From NCBI GenBank assembly GCA_963756745.1, contig CAVWOU010000001.1, positions 124,001 through 188,000 of the forward strand: 64,000 nt of DNA, written 5' to 3'. The notes below the pieces were generated by a model. It saw only the letters and a list, made by a program, of their open reading frames with translations, made no database searches and was not told the DNA's origin. Position 1 is the first letter of the stretch. The number at the start of each line of letters is the position of its first letter. This DNA comes from DASPWW01 sp963756745. GTDB lineage: Bacteria; Actinomycetota; Thermoleophilia; Solirubrobacterales; 70-9. Of this stretch, positions 26,650 to 35,618 are shown one piece after another. The position numbers were made by a program, and so were the translations under genes.

Positions 26650-27925
26650 CGGTTCGAGAGCTCCTCGACCTCGTTCTCGGAATTGTGCTTGCCGGCGTTC
26701 GCCCGCCGTCCAGCACACGGAGTCTCGCACCGCGCGCGGCCGTCGGCGCTCGCGTGCGCATCGGCGCCGTGCCTCCCCGGGCGACGTTCAGCATCAGGCC
26801 GACGGCGGCCAGCATCACGAGCAGGCTGCTGTTCCCGTACGAGACGAACGGCAGCGGAACACCGGTCAGCGGTGCGAGTCCCATGACCGCGAACAGGTTC
26901 ACGACAGCCTGCACGAGGACCAGCGCCGTGAGCCCGGTGGCGAGAAGCTTTCCGTACCGATCCTTCGCGCGCTGGGCGGTGCGGAAGCCTGCGTACCCAA
27001 ACAGGGCAAACAGCCCCACGAGGACGATGATCCCGAGCAGCCCGAGCTCCTCGCCGATCACCGCCGCGATCATGTCCGTGTGGGCCTCGGGCAGGTAGAA
27101 GGCCTTCTGCACGCTCTCGCCGAGTCCGACGCCGAACACTCCGCCTGATCCGAGAGCGATCGACGCCTGGGTTCCCTGGAAGCCCGAGCCGGCGGCGTCG
27201 GCGGACGGGTTGAGGAAGCCGGTCAGCCGGTCCTGCCGGTACGGCTCGAGCGCGATCGCCACGATCGCGATGATCGCCAGCAAGGCCGCGATCAGCATCA
27301 GGTGTCGCATCCGCACGCCCCCGGCGATCAACAGCGCCGTGACCGCGAACCCGGCGACGAGCGCGCTGCCCAGGTCCGGCTCGATCACGATCAGGCCGCA
27401 GGCGGCCGTGACGACGAGCAGGTAGGGCAGCATGGAGCGAATGTCGCGCACGAGGCGCGGCCGGGCCGCGATCAGGTGGGCGCCGTACAGGATCAGCGCG
27501 AGCTTGGCGATCTCCGACGGCTGCACCTGGATCGGGCCCATGCCGATCCACCGCTGCGCGCCGTTCGCCTCGATTCCCACGCCCGGGACCATCACTGCGA
27601 CAAGGAGCACGAACGAGCCCGCGAGCACCATCGGGGTCAGGGTCCGGGCGGGGCGCAGGCCGCGCACCGACAGCACTCGCATCGCGAGCAGCCCGAGGGC
27701 TCCGAACAGCAGCGTGCGCTTGAGGTACTCCGCCCCGTCGCCGCCCTCCCCGAGGATCGAGGTCGTCGAGCTGGCGCTGAACACCATGACCGCCCCGAAC
27801 GCGAGCAAGCAGAGCGTCGCGGTTAGCAGCAGCGAGTATTCGACCGGCGGGCTCGCGGCGCGGGTGCGCTTTCGCGCGCCGGTCTCCGGAGCCCTGACCC
27901 GGTGCGCCGCGGACACCGTGCTCAC
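26567..27925 (-). CDS. ftsW: Peptidoglycan glycosyltransferase FtsW (SEDS family)
   Basis: A polytopic SEDS protein: LLLTATLCLLAFGAVMVFSA (first helix), GVEANGAQRWI-like loop (GIEANGAQRWIGMGP), QVQPSEIAKLALI, VIEPDLGSALV, LPEAHTDMIAAVIGEELGLL and VPLPFVSYGNSSLLV. It polymerises lipid II in the septum with FtsI. GTG 27925 overlaps the murD stop (GTGA). The annotated frame runs 83 bp into murG with an odd Arg-rich tail. A different frame from about 26712 gives RANAGKHNSENEVEELSNRW with normal GC3 use and a stop at 26631, so a one-base frameshift in the tail is likely. Confidence 0.92.
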   Translation of the reverse strand: MSTVSAAHRVRAPETGARKRTRAASPPVEYSLLLTATLCLLAFGAVMVFSASSTTSILGEGGDGAEYLKRTLLFGALGLLAMRVLSVRGLRPARTLTPMVLAGSFVLLVAVMVPGVGIEANGAQRWIGMGPIQVQPSEIAKLALILYGAHLIAARPRLVRDIRSMLPYLLVVTAACGLIVIEPDLGSALVAGFAVTALLIAGGVRMRHLMLIAALLAIIAIVAIALEPYRQDRLTGFLNPSADAAGSGFQGTQASIALGSGGVFGVGLGESVQKAFYLPEAHTDMIAAVIGEELGLLGIIVLVGLFALFGYAGFRTAQRAKDRYGKLLATGLTALVLVQAVVNLFAVMGLAPLTGVPLPFVSYGNSSLLVMLAAVGLMLNVARGGTAPMRTRAPTAARGARLRVLDGGRTPASTIPRTRSRSSRTGGNRRHSRGGDRRARRPGARRRGRVAR

Positions 27926-29334
27926 CGCAGTCCCTCCACAAGTGCCCTGAAGTGATCGCCCCGCGCCTCGAAGTCGCGATAGGCGTCGAAGCTCGCGCAC
28001 GCCGGTGCGAGCACGACGACTTCGCCGGGGCCCGCGGCCGCCGCGGCCGCGCGGACGGCGTCTTCGAGCCCGGCGCTGCGATGGAGAGCGACCCCCGCCT
28101 CGCGCGCCGGCGCGAGGTCGCGCTCGAGACGCTCGGCGGCATCGCCGATCAAATAGCACGCGACGCAGCGCTCCGCCACGGGCTCGGCGAGGTCCTCGAA
28201 GGCCTCACCCTTCAGCGACCCGCCGAAGATCGCGTGCACCCCGCCCTCGAACGAGCGCAGCGCGGCCGTCGCGGCCGCGACGTTGGTCGCCTTGGAGTCG
28301 TTGACGTAGCTGACGCCGTCGATCTCCCCGACCACCTCGAGACGGTGCGGGACGCCGGGGAAGCTCTCGAGCCCCTCGCGCGCCGCGTCGGCGGGGACGC
28401 CGGTCGCGAGCGACGCCGCCGTCGCCGCCATCGCGTTCTCGACGTTGTGCGGCCCGAGCAGCAAAATCGAGTCGGCTTCGATCACCGGCTCGTCGCCCGA
28501 GAATATGACCCCGCTTCGCAGCGACACCGCGCAGTCGGGATCAAGCCGTCCGTCTCCTCCGCTTTGCGTCCGGCGGCGGCCGGGTTCCGCGCGGGACGCG
28601 CAGAACGCGACTCGTCGCGCGCACCCTCCGAGGTCGCGACTGCGGAGCGCCGGCTCGTCGGCGTTGTAGACGGCGACGTCGTCGTTTCCCTGGTGGGCGA
28701 AGATCCGCAGCTTCGCGTCGAGGTACTCGTCGAGCGTCGGATGGCGGTCGCGGTGGTCCGGGGCTAGGTTCAAGAACACGGCGCACTCGGGCGCGAACGC
28801 GTCCGCGTCCTCGAGCTGGAAGCTCGAGCACTCGCACACGACGGTGGCGTCGCGATCAACCGCGCCCGCGAGCGACGCGAGCGGGGTGCCCACGTTTCCG
28901 GCCACCGCAGTGGGAAGCGCCGCCTGGCGGCGGATGTGGCCGATCAGCTCGGTGACCGTCGTCTTTCCGTTCGTCCCCGTGACTGCGATGAAGGTGTTGG
29001 GGATCATTCGCCAGGCGACCTCCAGCTCGCCGATCACGGCCCTGCCTCGGGTGCGCGCCGCCTCGACCACGGGCGCGTGGTTCGGGACCCCTGGGCTCTT
29101 GAGCACGCAGCGGGCACGCTCGACCAGATCGACTCCGTCGACATCCAGATTGACTTCGACGCCCGTGCCCGTCAGCCCTTCCGCCTGCTCGGGGTGGCCC
29201 GCGTCGCACCCGATCACCTCCTCCCCGCGCTCGGCAAGCGCGCGCGCGACGGCGCTCCCGGAGCGGGCGAGGCCGACGACCAGGAACGGCCCCTCGGGCA
29301 GGGGCGGGCGCGGCTTCGGCGGCGGCGTGCTCAC
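27922..29334 (-). CDS. murD: UDP-N-acetylmuramoylalanine-D-glutamate ligase MurD
   Basis: About 470 residues from GTG 29334: FLVVGLARSGSAVARALAER, VTGTNGKTTVTELIGH (ATP site), NLAPDHRDRHPTLDEYLDAK, VSYVNDSKATNVAAATAAL and APACASFDAYRDFEARGD. It adds D-Glu to UDP-MurNAc-L-Ala in the cytoplasm. GTG 29334 has AGGTGAT five bases before it. An in-frame GTG at 29412 only adds the translated repeat element and is rejected. The stop overlaps the ftsW start. Confidence 0.93.
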   Translation of the reverse strand: MSTPPPKPRPPLPEGPFLVVGLARSGSAVARALAERGEEVIGCDAGHPEQAEGLTGTGVEVNLDVDGVDLVERARCVLKSPGVPNHAPVVEAARTRGRAVIGELEVAWRMIPNTFIAVTGTNGKTTVTELIGHIRRQAALPTAVAGNVGTPLASLAGAVDRDATVVCECSSFQLEDADAFAPECAVFLNLAPDHRDRHPTLDEYLDAKLRIFAHQGNDDVAVYNADEPALRSRDLGGCARRVAFCASRAEPGRRRTQSGGDGRLDPDCAVSLRSGVIFSGDEPVIEADSILLLGPHNVENAMAATAASLATGVPADAAREGLESFPGVPHRLEVVGEIDGVSYVNDSKATNVAAATAALRSFEGGVHAIFGGSLKGEAFEDLAEPVAERCVACYLIGDAAERLERDLAPAREAGVALHRSAGLEDAVRAAAAAAGPGEVVVLAPACASFDAYRDFEARGDHFRALVEGLR

Positions 29335-29412
29335 ATCATCACCTGGGTTCGCGCTCGGCCCAACATCTCTTTCCCCGCCCGGGCGGGATCCTGGAATCCG
29401 CCTCGCGCTCAC
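29335..29412 (-). repeat. Dispersed leader repeat family 1, copy before murD
   Basis: A 78-bp element ending at the murD start codon. In gene sense it starts GTGAGCGCGAGGCGGATTCC, has the palindromic core CCCGCCCGGGCGGG, then GGGCCGAGCGCGAAC, and ends in a Shine-Dalgarno. Copies of the same element, in the same orientation to the gene, lie before tadC (38307-38384, about 85% identical) and the macro-domain gene (43157-43226, more diverged). Its first TGA is the stop of a 14-codon mini-ORF that begins at GTG 29453, just after mraY. Confidence 0.75.
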
Positions 29413-29457
29413 GGGGCTAGTTTCGCGCCCGCGGGGCCCATGCCGATAGACACGTCG

Positions 29458-30480
29458 CTAGTTCCCGACCGAGTTCTGGTACAGCGTGTACCCGATTCCC
29501 GAGCACACCGCGGCGACGATCCAGAACCGCAGCATGATCTTGGTCTCCGACCACGCCAGCAGCTCGAAGTGGTGGTGGATCGGCGCCATCAGCAGCACGC
29601 GGCGCCGAAACAGCTTGAAGAACAGCACCTGAAGCGCGACCGAAAGCGCCTCGATCACGAAGATCCCACCGAGGATGATCAGCAGGAGCTCGGTCTGCGT
29701 CATCACCGCGAGCGCTCCGATAGCGCCCCCGAGGCCTAGCGATCCCGTGTCGCCCATGAACACCGACGCCGGGAAGGCGTTGAACCACAGGAACCCCACC
29801 GACGCGCCGACGAGCGTCGCCGAGAGCACCGCAAGGCCCTCCTGTCCGTTGGTGATCGTGATCGCGGTGTAGGCGAGCAGGACGATCGCGCACGAGCCCG
29901 CAGCGAGGCCGTCGAGGCCGTCGCTGAGGTTGACGCCGTTGCTCGCCCCGGCGATCACGAGAAAGATCAGCAGCATGTAGAGCACGGGGCCGATGTGGAT
30001 CTGGGCGTCTACGATCCTCACGTCAATCCTCGGGTCGAGGCCCACCTCCTGGGTCGCGACCCACCACAGGCAGAGCGCGAGCGCGATCTGGATCAACAGC
30101 TTCCATCTCGCCGGCAACCCCAGCGAGCGCCGCTGCGAGATCTTGATCCAGTCGTCCGCAAAACCGACGGCGGCGCTCGCGATCGCGATGCCGAACACGG
30201 CGAGGCTCTCCGTGTCGCGGTCCGAGAGCACGAGGTAGGGCACCGAGATCGACACGAAGATGATCAGCCCGCCCATCGTCGGCGTCCCCGCCTTCGAGTG
30301 ATGCTCCTGCGGCCCCTCCTCGCGGATCTGCTGGCCGAACTCGCGCACGCGGATCCACTCGATGAACTTGGGGCCGAGGAAGATGCAGATGAGCATCGCC
30401 GCCATGCCCGCGATCAGGACCTCGCCGCGGTCGATCGCGGCCGCGGCGAGCTGCGCGGCGGGAAGCTCGGGCGCGCTCAT
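29458..30480 (-). CDS. mraY: Phospho-N-acetylmuramoyl-pentapeptide transferase MraY
   Basis: A 340-residue membrane enzyme with about ten helices. Motifs are HHSKAGTPTMGGLIIF (substrate/Mg loop), VGFADDWIKI, NGVNLSDGLDGLAAGS, FNAFPASVFMGDTGSLGLGG and MAPIHHHFELLAWSETKI. It moves phospho-MurNAc-pentapeptide to undecaprenyl phosphate, forming lipid I. ATG 30480 overlaps the murF stop (TGATG). Confidence 0.96.
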   Translation of the reverse strand: MSAPELPAAQLAAAAIDRGEVLIAGMAAMLICIFLGPKFIEWIRVREFGQQIREEGPQEHHSKAGTPTMGGLIIFVSISVPYLVLSDRDTESLAVFGIAIASAAVGFADDWIKISQRRSLGLPARWKLLIQIALALCLWWVATQEVGLDPRIDVRIVDAQIHIGPVLYMLLIFLVIAGASNGVNLSDGLDGLAAGSCAIVLLAYTAITITNGQEGLAVLSATLVGASVGFLWFNAFPASVFMGDTGSLGLGGAIGALAVMTQTELLLIILGGIFVIEALSVALQVLFFKLFRRRVLLMAPIHHHFELLAWSETKIMLRFWIVAAVCSGIGYTLYQNSVGN

Positions 30481-31862
30481 CAATCCTGTTTCGAGCGCCG
30501 GGGCGCGCGCATCGCAGCGAGCTCGTCGCTGACCAGCTCGAGCCCGACCGAGCGCGAGCCCTTGACCAGCACTGTGTCGCCCGGTTCGATCAGGGCGTGG
30601 GCCGCGGGCACCGCGGCGCGCGCGTCCGGCACCCACTCGTCGGGCGCGTAGTGCTGCGCCAGCTCGCCCACGCCGACGATCGGCCCGATCCCTAGATCGC
30701 GCGCGTGCGCCCCGGCCTCCCGGTGGTACGCGGGCGCATCGGCGCCGAGCTCGGCCATCTCGCCGAGCACCGCGAGCCGCCGTCCCTCGACCCGCAGCGT
30801 GGCCAGATGGTCGAGCGCAGCCCGCATCGAGATCGGATTCGCGTTGTAGCAGTCGTTCACGATCACCACGCCGTCGCGCAGCTCGAGCAGCTCGCCCCGA
30901 AGGCGCGAGAAGCCTATCTCCGGCGCCCGCTCAGACATCGCGGCAAGCGGAGCATCGAGTGCTATCCCGATCCCGATCGCCGCGAGCGCGTTGGTCAGGT
31001 TGTACGCCTCACCGAACGGGAACCGGAACTCGTGCTCCCCGTGCGGGGTGCCGATCTGGGCCATGGTCGTCGCGCCGTCGGAGCGGGAATGCTGAACGAA
31101 CACGTCCCCCCCGGGCCCGAACGTGATCGTCACCAGCTGCTCGTGCAGGTGCGGCTCCAGCGCCTCGGTGTCGGCTGGGACGACCGCTCTGCCACGTCCG
31201 CGCAGACCGTCGAGCATCTCCGCCTTCGCCTCGGTGATCGCCTCGAGCGTCCCGAGGAGCTCGAGGTGGACCGGCCCGATATTCGTGATCGCGCCGACGT
31301 CGGGCTCGGCGATCTCGCACAGCTCCGCGATCTGGCCGAGTCCCCGCATCGCCATCTCCAGGACGATCACCTCGGTCTCTTCCGGCGCCGAGAGCAGCGC
31401 GAGAGGGAGCCCGATCTCGGTGTTGTAGTTCTCTGGGCTCGCGTGGACCCGAAACGGGAGCAGCGTCCGGCAGATGTCCTTCACCGACGTCTTCCCGGTC
31501 GAGCCGGTGATCCCCACGACCGGACAGCCGACACGCCGGCGCCACTCCGTCGCCAGGCGCTGAAGGGCGCGCAGCGGCTCCGGCGCGGAGAGGATCCAGC
31601 CGTCGCCCGGCGTGTCGCGCAGCGATCGCGCCCGGTCGGGAGTCACGACCACGCCCCAGGCGCCCGACTCGAGCGCTCGCGCCGCGAACTGGCCTCCGTC
31701 GGCGTGCTCGCCCCGCAGCGCGAAGAACAGGTCGCCGTCCGCGAGGAGTCGCGAGTCGGTCACGGCGCGCTCGGGATGACCACCGCCGCCCCTTCGCGCG
31801 ACGTCGGCCCCCGCCGCCTTCGCGAGCCCCTCAGGTTCGAGCCGGATCACGGCGACGTCCAC
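30480..31862 (-). CDS. murF: UDP-MurNAc-tripeptide D-alanyl-D-alanine ligase MurF
   Basis: A 460-residue Mur ligase: FFALRGEHADGGQFAARALE (N-terminal domain), VVGITGSTGKTSVKDICRTL (ATP site), NYNTEIGLPLALL, EMAMRGLGQIAELCEIAEPD, ITNIGPVHLELLGT and VVNDCYNANPISMRAALDHL. It adds D-Ala-D-Ala to the tripeptide. The start is GTG 31862, one base after the murE stop codon. Confidence 0.95.
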   Translation of the reverse strand: MDVAVIRLEPEGLAKAAGADVARRGGGGHPERAVTDSRLLADGDLFFALRGEHADGGQFAARALESGAWGVVVTPDRARSLRDTPGDGWILSAPEPLRALQRLATEWRRRVGCPVVGITGSTGKTSVKDICRTLLPFRVHASPENYNTEIGLPLALLSAPEETEVIVLEMAMRGLGQIAELCEIAEPDVGAITNIGPVHLELLGTLEAITEAKAEMLDGLRGRGRAVVPADTEALEPHLHEQLVTITFGPGGDVFVQHSRSDGATTMAQIGTPHGEHEFRFPFGEAYNLTNALAAIGIGIALDAPLAAMSERAPEIGFSRLRGELLELRDGVVIVNDCYNANPISMRAALDHLATLRVEGRRLAVLGEMAELGADAPAYHREAGAHARDLGIGPIVGVGELAQHYAPDEWVPDARAAVPAAHALIEPGDTVLVKGSRSVGLELVSDELAAMRAPRRSKQD

Positions 31863-31863
31863 C

Positions 31864-33351
31864 TCACGCTGTCGCCATCAAGCGGCGCAGCTCCTCGGTC
31901 GCGACCTCCCTGTCGTCGAACGGGACCTTCCTGCCGTTCTCGAACTCCTGGCCCTGCTCGTGGCCCTTGCCCGCGATCACGACCGTGTCGCCGGCGCTCG
32001 CCTCGCCTAGCGCGAGCGCGATCGCGGCGCGACGGTTCGGCTCGACCTCGACGGCGTCCCGTCCCGGTACGCCGGCGAGTACGTCGGCGATGATCGCCTC
32101 GGGGTCCTCGGACCGCGGGTTGTCCGAGGTGACGACGCAGAGGTCCGAGAGCTCGGACCCGATCGCGCCCATCAGCGGGCGCTTCTCGCGGTCGCGGTCC
32201 CCCCCGCACCCGAACACGCAGATCACGCGCCCCTCCGTGACCCTGCGCGCCGCGCGCAGGACGTTCTCGAGCGAGTCCGGGGTGTGCGCGTAGTCGACGA
32301 GCACCGCGAACGGCTGCCCCTCGTCGACTGGTTCGAAGCGGCCCGGGACGCGCTCGGCCCCTCGCAGCGCCGCCGCGCCGGCCTCGATTCCGACCCCCAG
32401 CGCGCCCGCGGACGCCAGGGCGGCGAGGGCGTTCTCGACGTTGAAGTGCCCGGGGAGCGGCATCTCGACGCGAACCTCCCCATCCGGGGCGAGGCAGCGA
32501 AAGCGCGTGGAGCCGGCGTCGAACTCGACGTCTTCCGCGCGGAAGTCGGCCGCATCCCCAGAGGCAGAGAAGGTCACCGGGGCGGATCCGTGATCGCGAA
32601 GCTCGTCGATCAAGCGTCGCCCGTACTCGTCATCGGCGTTGATGACCGCAGTCCCCCGCGAGGACGCGTCACCGTCCTCGCGGACTTCGAAGAGCATCCG
32701 CTTCGCGGCGAAGTAGTCCTCCATGTCGGAGTGAAAGTCGAGGTGGTCCTGCGTGAGGTTGGTGAACGCCCTGACGTCATAGGAGATCCCCTCGCTGCGG
32801 CCGAGCGCGAGCGCGTGCGAGGAAACCTCCATCACGCACGCTTCGTCGCCGCCGTCGAGCATGCGCCGGAACGTCGCCTGGAGGTCGATCGCCTCCGGAG
32901 TGGTTCGGACGACCTCCTCCTCGCGCCCGCCGACCACCCGCTTCACGGTCCCGAGCAGCCCCGTCTGGTGACCCTCGGCCTCGAGGATGCGTCGGAGCAG
33001 GAACGCCGTCGTCGTCTTGCCGTTCGTCCCCGTGATCCCGACGACCTTCAACTCGGCGGTGGGATCTCCCCAGAACCGCACAGCGAGCGGTCCCATCGCC
33101 GCCCGGGCGTCGGGGACCTTCACTTGCGGGACGGCGAGGTCGAGCTCGCGCTCGACGACGAGCGCCGCGGCGCCGCGCTCGACGGCACCGGGCGCGAACT
33201 CGTGCCCGTCAGCCGTCATTCCGCGCACGCAGAAGAACAGCGTGCCGGGGCCGACGCGCTGGCTGTCGTACGCGAGATCGGCGATCGCGACGTCCGGATC
33301 GCCCCTGACGATCTCAGCCTCGACGCCGACGATGAGCTCGGCGAGCCTCAT
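31864..33351 (-). CDS. murE: UDP-MurNAc-L-Ala-D-Glu-meso-DAP ligase MurE
   Basis: A 495-residue Mur ligase: DSQRVGPGTLFFCVRGMTAD, GITGTNGKTTTAFLLRRILE (ATP site), TTPEAIDLQATFRRM, EVSSHALALGRSEG, NLTQDHLDFHSDMEDYFAAK and DYAHTPDSLENVL. The motif TSDNPRSEDP contains DNPR, the signature for meso-diaminopimelate, so the peptidoglycan stem should carry meso-DAP. ATG 33351; 18 nt downstream of ftsI. Confidence 0.96.
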   Translation of the reverse strand: MRLAELIVGVEAEIVRGDPDVAIADLAYDSQRVGPGTLFFCVRGMTADGHEFAPGAVERGAAALVVERELDLAVPQVKVPDARAAMGPLAVRFWGDPTAELKVVGITGTNGKTTTAFLLRRILEAEGHQTGLLGTVKRVVGGREEEVVRTTPEAIDLQATFRRMLDGGDEACVMEVSSHALALGRSEGISYDVRAFTNLTQDHLDFHSDMEDYFAAKRMLFEVREDGDASSRGTAVINADDEYGRRLIDELRDHGSAPVTFSASGDAADFRAEDVEFDAGSTRFRCLAPDGEVRVEMPLPGHFNVENALAALASAGALGVGIEAGAAALRGAERVPGRFEPVDEGQPFAVLVDYAHTPDSLENVLRAARRVTEGRVICVFGCGGDRDREKRPLMGAIGSELSDLCVVTSDNPRSEDPEAIIADVLAGVPGRDAVEVEPNRRAAIALALGEASAGDTVVIAGKGHEQGQEFENGRKVPFDDREVATEELRRLMATA

Positions 33352-33369
33352 GGACGCGATTCTAGGTCG

Positions 33370-35025
33370 CTACTGCGGAGGGATACCGAGGTGCGACAGC
33401 GCGAACTCGGCGATCTCGCCGAACGCCGGCGCCGCGACGTCGGCCCCGTAGTAGCTCCCCTGCGGCTCGTCGACTACGACGGTCACGAGGATTTGCGGAT
33501 CGCTCGCGGGCACGAAGCCCGCGAACGACGCGACGAAGTCGGACTTCGAGTAGCCGCCGTTCTTCGCCTTCTGCGCGGTGCCCGTCTTCCCGGCGAGCGT
33601 GTAGCCGGGGACCTCGACCTCGGCCGCGGTCCCGCCGGGCGCCAGCACGCCCTCGAGCATCTCCCGCAGTCGCGCCGATGTCCGAGAGCTGATCACCCGT
33701 TGCCCGGTTGGCCGGTCGACGGGGTCGTCTCCCTCCCGGACGACGAGCCTCGGCGCCCGCAGAATCCCGCCGTTTGCGATCGCCGCGTAGCCGGCGGCCA
33801 TCTGGATCGGCGTCACCGCGAGTCCCTGCCCTATCGACATGGTGCCGAGCGTGGAGCCCGAGTAGTCGTCGAGCGCGGGAACAATCCCCTGCTCCTCGGC
33901 GGGGAACGCGATCCCGGTCGGCTCGCCGAACCCGAAGCGCCGCACCCAGCTGTCGAACGTCCCCGCCCCCACCGACTCCCCGACCTTGACGGCGCCGACG
34001 TTCGAAGACTGGGCCAGGATCTCGGCGACCGTGAGGCGGACGGTCGCCCGCGGGTGCGACTCCTCGATCACCCGGTCGGCGACGTCGATCGAGGGCGGGA
34101 GGGTGAAGTCGGTGTCCGGGTTCACCGTGTCCTCCTCGAGCGCGGCCGCGACGGTGAACGCCTTGAAGGTCGACCCCGGCTCGTATGTGAACCCGGTGGC
34201 GTGGTTGGCGAGCGCCTCCTCGGACACTGACTCGAGGTCGGTGGGGTCGGCGGGCGGCCAGTTCGCCAGCGCGAGCACCTCGGCCGACCGCGGGTTCATC
34301 ACCACGATCGTCGCGCCCTTCGGGTCGTAGGTCCGCCCGACCCCGGCGAGCACGTCCTCGGTTTGCGCCTGGATCTCGGCGTCGAGCGTCAGCTTGATGT
34401 CACCACCGGTCGCCTGGTTGTGGAGCGTCTCGCGCTCGATCGTGTCCCCGAGCGCGTCCCGGGTGATCTGCGTCTCGCCGTCGGTCCCTCCGATGAGGTC
34501 CTCGTAGTGGCTCTCGAGCCCGGTGAGTCCCTGGTTCTCGGTCCCGACCGTCCCGATAACCTGGGCCGCGAGCTCGCCCTGCGGGTAGGTGCGGCGGCTG
34601 TCGGGGAGCAGCCCGATGCCGTCGATCTCGAGCTTGCGCACCCGCTCCGCCGCCACGACGTCGAGCTCGCGGCGCAGGTACTCGAACCCCGACTCGCGGT
34701 TCGACAGGGCGTCGAAGATCTGGTCCTCGGGGACGTCGAGGAGCGGAGCCAGGCGCCGGGCGGCGTCGGAGGGATCGTCGACCTGGTAAGGGGTCGCGAA
34801 CACCGTCGCGGCCTCCTCGGACGCCGCAAGCGGATCGCCTTCGCGATCGAGGATTCGGCCGCGGAAGCCGGGCACGGTGACGGTCTCGGTCTGTTGGCTG
34901 CGCGCGTTCGCCCTCAGCTCGGCCCCGCGCACGCCCTGAAGCCACACCGCCCGCACCAGCACGATCGCGAACAGGAGCAGGAACGCGGCGAACAGGAGGC
35001 CGATGCGCCGCTCGACTAGTCGCAC
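33370..35025 (-). CDS. ftsI: Division transpeptidase FtsI / PBP2-type penicillin-binding protein
   Basis: A 551-residue class B PBP. One N-terminal membrane helix (IGLLFAAFLLLFAIVLVRAV) is followed by a dimerisation domain (VPGFRGRILDREGDPLAAS) and a transpeptidase domain with the SxxK motif in EPGSTFKAF, SxN in AQSSNVGA and KTGTAQ. It cross-links septal peptidoglycan. GTG 35025 is chosen because GGGAGAAGG lies three bases before it and just after the ftsL-like stop; the longer frame to 35706 overlaps that gene. Confidence 0.95.
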   Translation of the reverse strand: MRLVERRIGLLFAAFLLLFAIVLVRAVWLQGVRGAELRANARSQQTETVTVPGFRGRILDREGDPLAASEEAATVFATPYQVDDPSDAARRLAPLLDVPEDQIFDALSNRESGFEYLRRELDVVAAERVRKLEIDGIGLLPDSRRTYPQGELAAQVIGTVGTENQGLTGLESHYEDLIGGTDGETQITRDALGDTIERETLHNQATGGDIKLTLDAEIQAQTEDVLAGVGRTYDPKGATIVVMNPRSAEVLALANWPPADPTDLESVSEEALANHATGFTYEPGSTFKAFTVAAALEEDTVNPDTDFTLPPSIDVADRVIEESHPRATVRLTVAEILAQSSNVGAVKVGESVGAGTFDSWVRRFGFGEPTGIAFPAEEQGIVPALDDYSGSTLGTMSIGQGLAVTPIQMAAGYAAIANGGILRAPRLVVREGDDPVDRPTGQRVISSRTSARLREMLEGVLAPGGTAAEVEVPGYTLAGKTGTAQKAKNGGYSKSDFVASFAGFVPASDPQILVTVVVDEPQGSYYGADVAAPAFGEIAEFALSHLGIPPQ

Positions 35026-35042
35026 GGGCCTTCTCCCGATCC

Positions 35043-35618
35043 CTACGGCGCCACCACGGGTGGCGCCTCCGTCGTCGGCGCGGCAGCGAGATCCGGCGAC
35101 GCGGCCAGCTCCCCCGCCTGGAGGCGGCGGGCGGCTACCTCGGGATCCCCCTTGTCCGGGCTCAGGAACACGGTCTCGCCAGGATCCGGCATCTCGAGGC
35201 CGAGGCTGGCGGCGATCGACTCGACCCGCTTGCTCGCGAGCTTGTTCGCGAGCTGGGCTCGCAGCACCGAGTTGTCGCGCTCGAGCGCCGCGCTGCGCTC
35301 CGCGACCTCGCCGGCCTTGGTGCTGTAGCTGAGGCTGAGGACGTTGAGCGCGACGATTCCGGCCAGCAGCGTGGCCAGCACGGCGATCCACGCCCGCCCG
35401 CGGGTCATCCTCACCATCAGCCCGGAGTCGGCCAGATCGCCGACCGCGCCCGCGGTTCTCCCGACCGCCACCGGGATCAGCTGGGCTGCCCCGGCGGCGG
35501 GAGTAGTGCCGCGCGCCTGAGCCCGCGGCCGCGGACGTGGCCGCGGTCTCGCGCGCGCGGCGGAGCGGGGAGCGCGCCGGGGCGCCCTCCTCGCCGTTGC
35601 GGGAGCCGCCGCCGGCAT
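35043..35618 (-). CDS. ftsL: FtsL-like septum protein
   Basis: A 191-residue protein with an Ala/Arg/Pro-rich basic N-terminus (residues 1-40), one membrane helix (AWIAVLATLLAGIVALNVLS) and a short coiled coil (KAGEVAERSAALERDNSVLR). An Ala/Pro-rich tail follows. Sequence similarity to FtsL is weak, but the topology and position between rsmH and ftsI are exactly those of FtsL/DivIC-family divisome proteins. The start overlaps the rsmH stop (TGATG). Confidence 0.78.
   Translation of the reverse strand: MPAAAPATARRAPRRAPRSAARARPRPRPRPRAQARGTTPAAGAAQLIPVAVGRTAGAVGDLADSGLMVRMTRGRAWIAVLATLLAGIVALNVLSLSYSTKAGEVAERSAALERDNSVLRAQLANKLASKRVESIAASLGLEMPDPGETVFLSPDKGDPEVAARRLQAGELAASPDLAAAPTTEAPPVVAP

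Noticed and set aside
27922..29412. Longer murD start at GTG 29412
   Set aside because: The added 26 residues are the translation of a dispersed repeat found before other genes; GTG 29334 has a good ribosome site and fits the family.
29409..29453. A 14-codon mini-ORF between mraY and murD
   Set aside because: Its stop overlaps the repeat, which is suggestive, but there is no ribosome site or comparison to support a real peptide.
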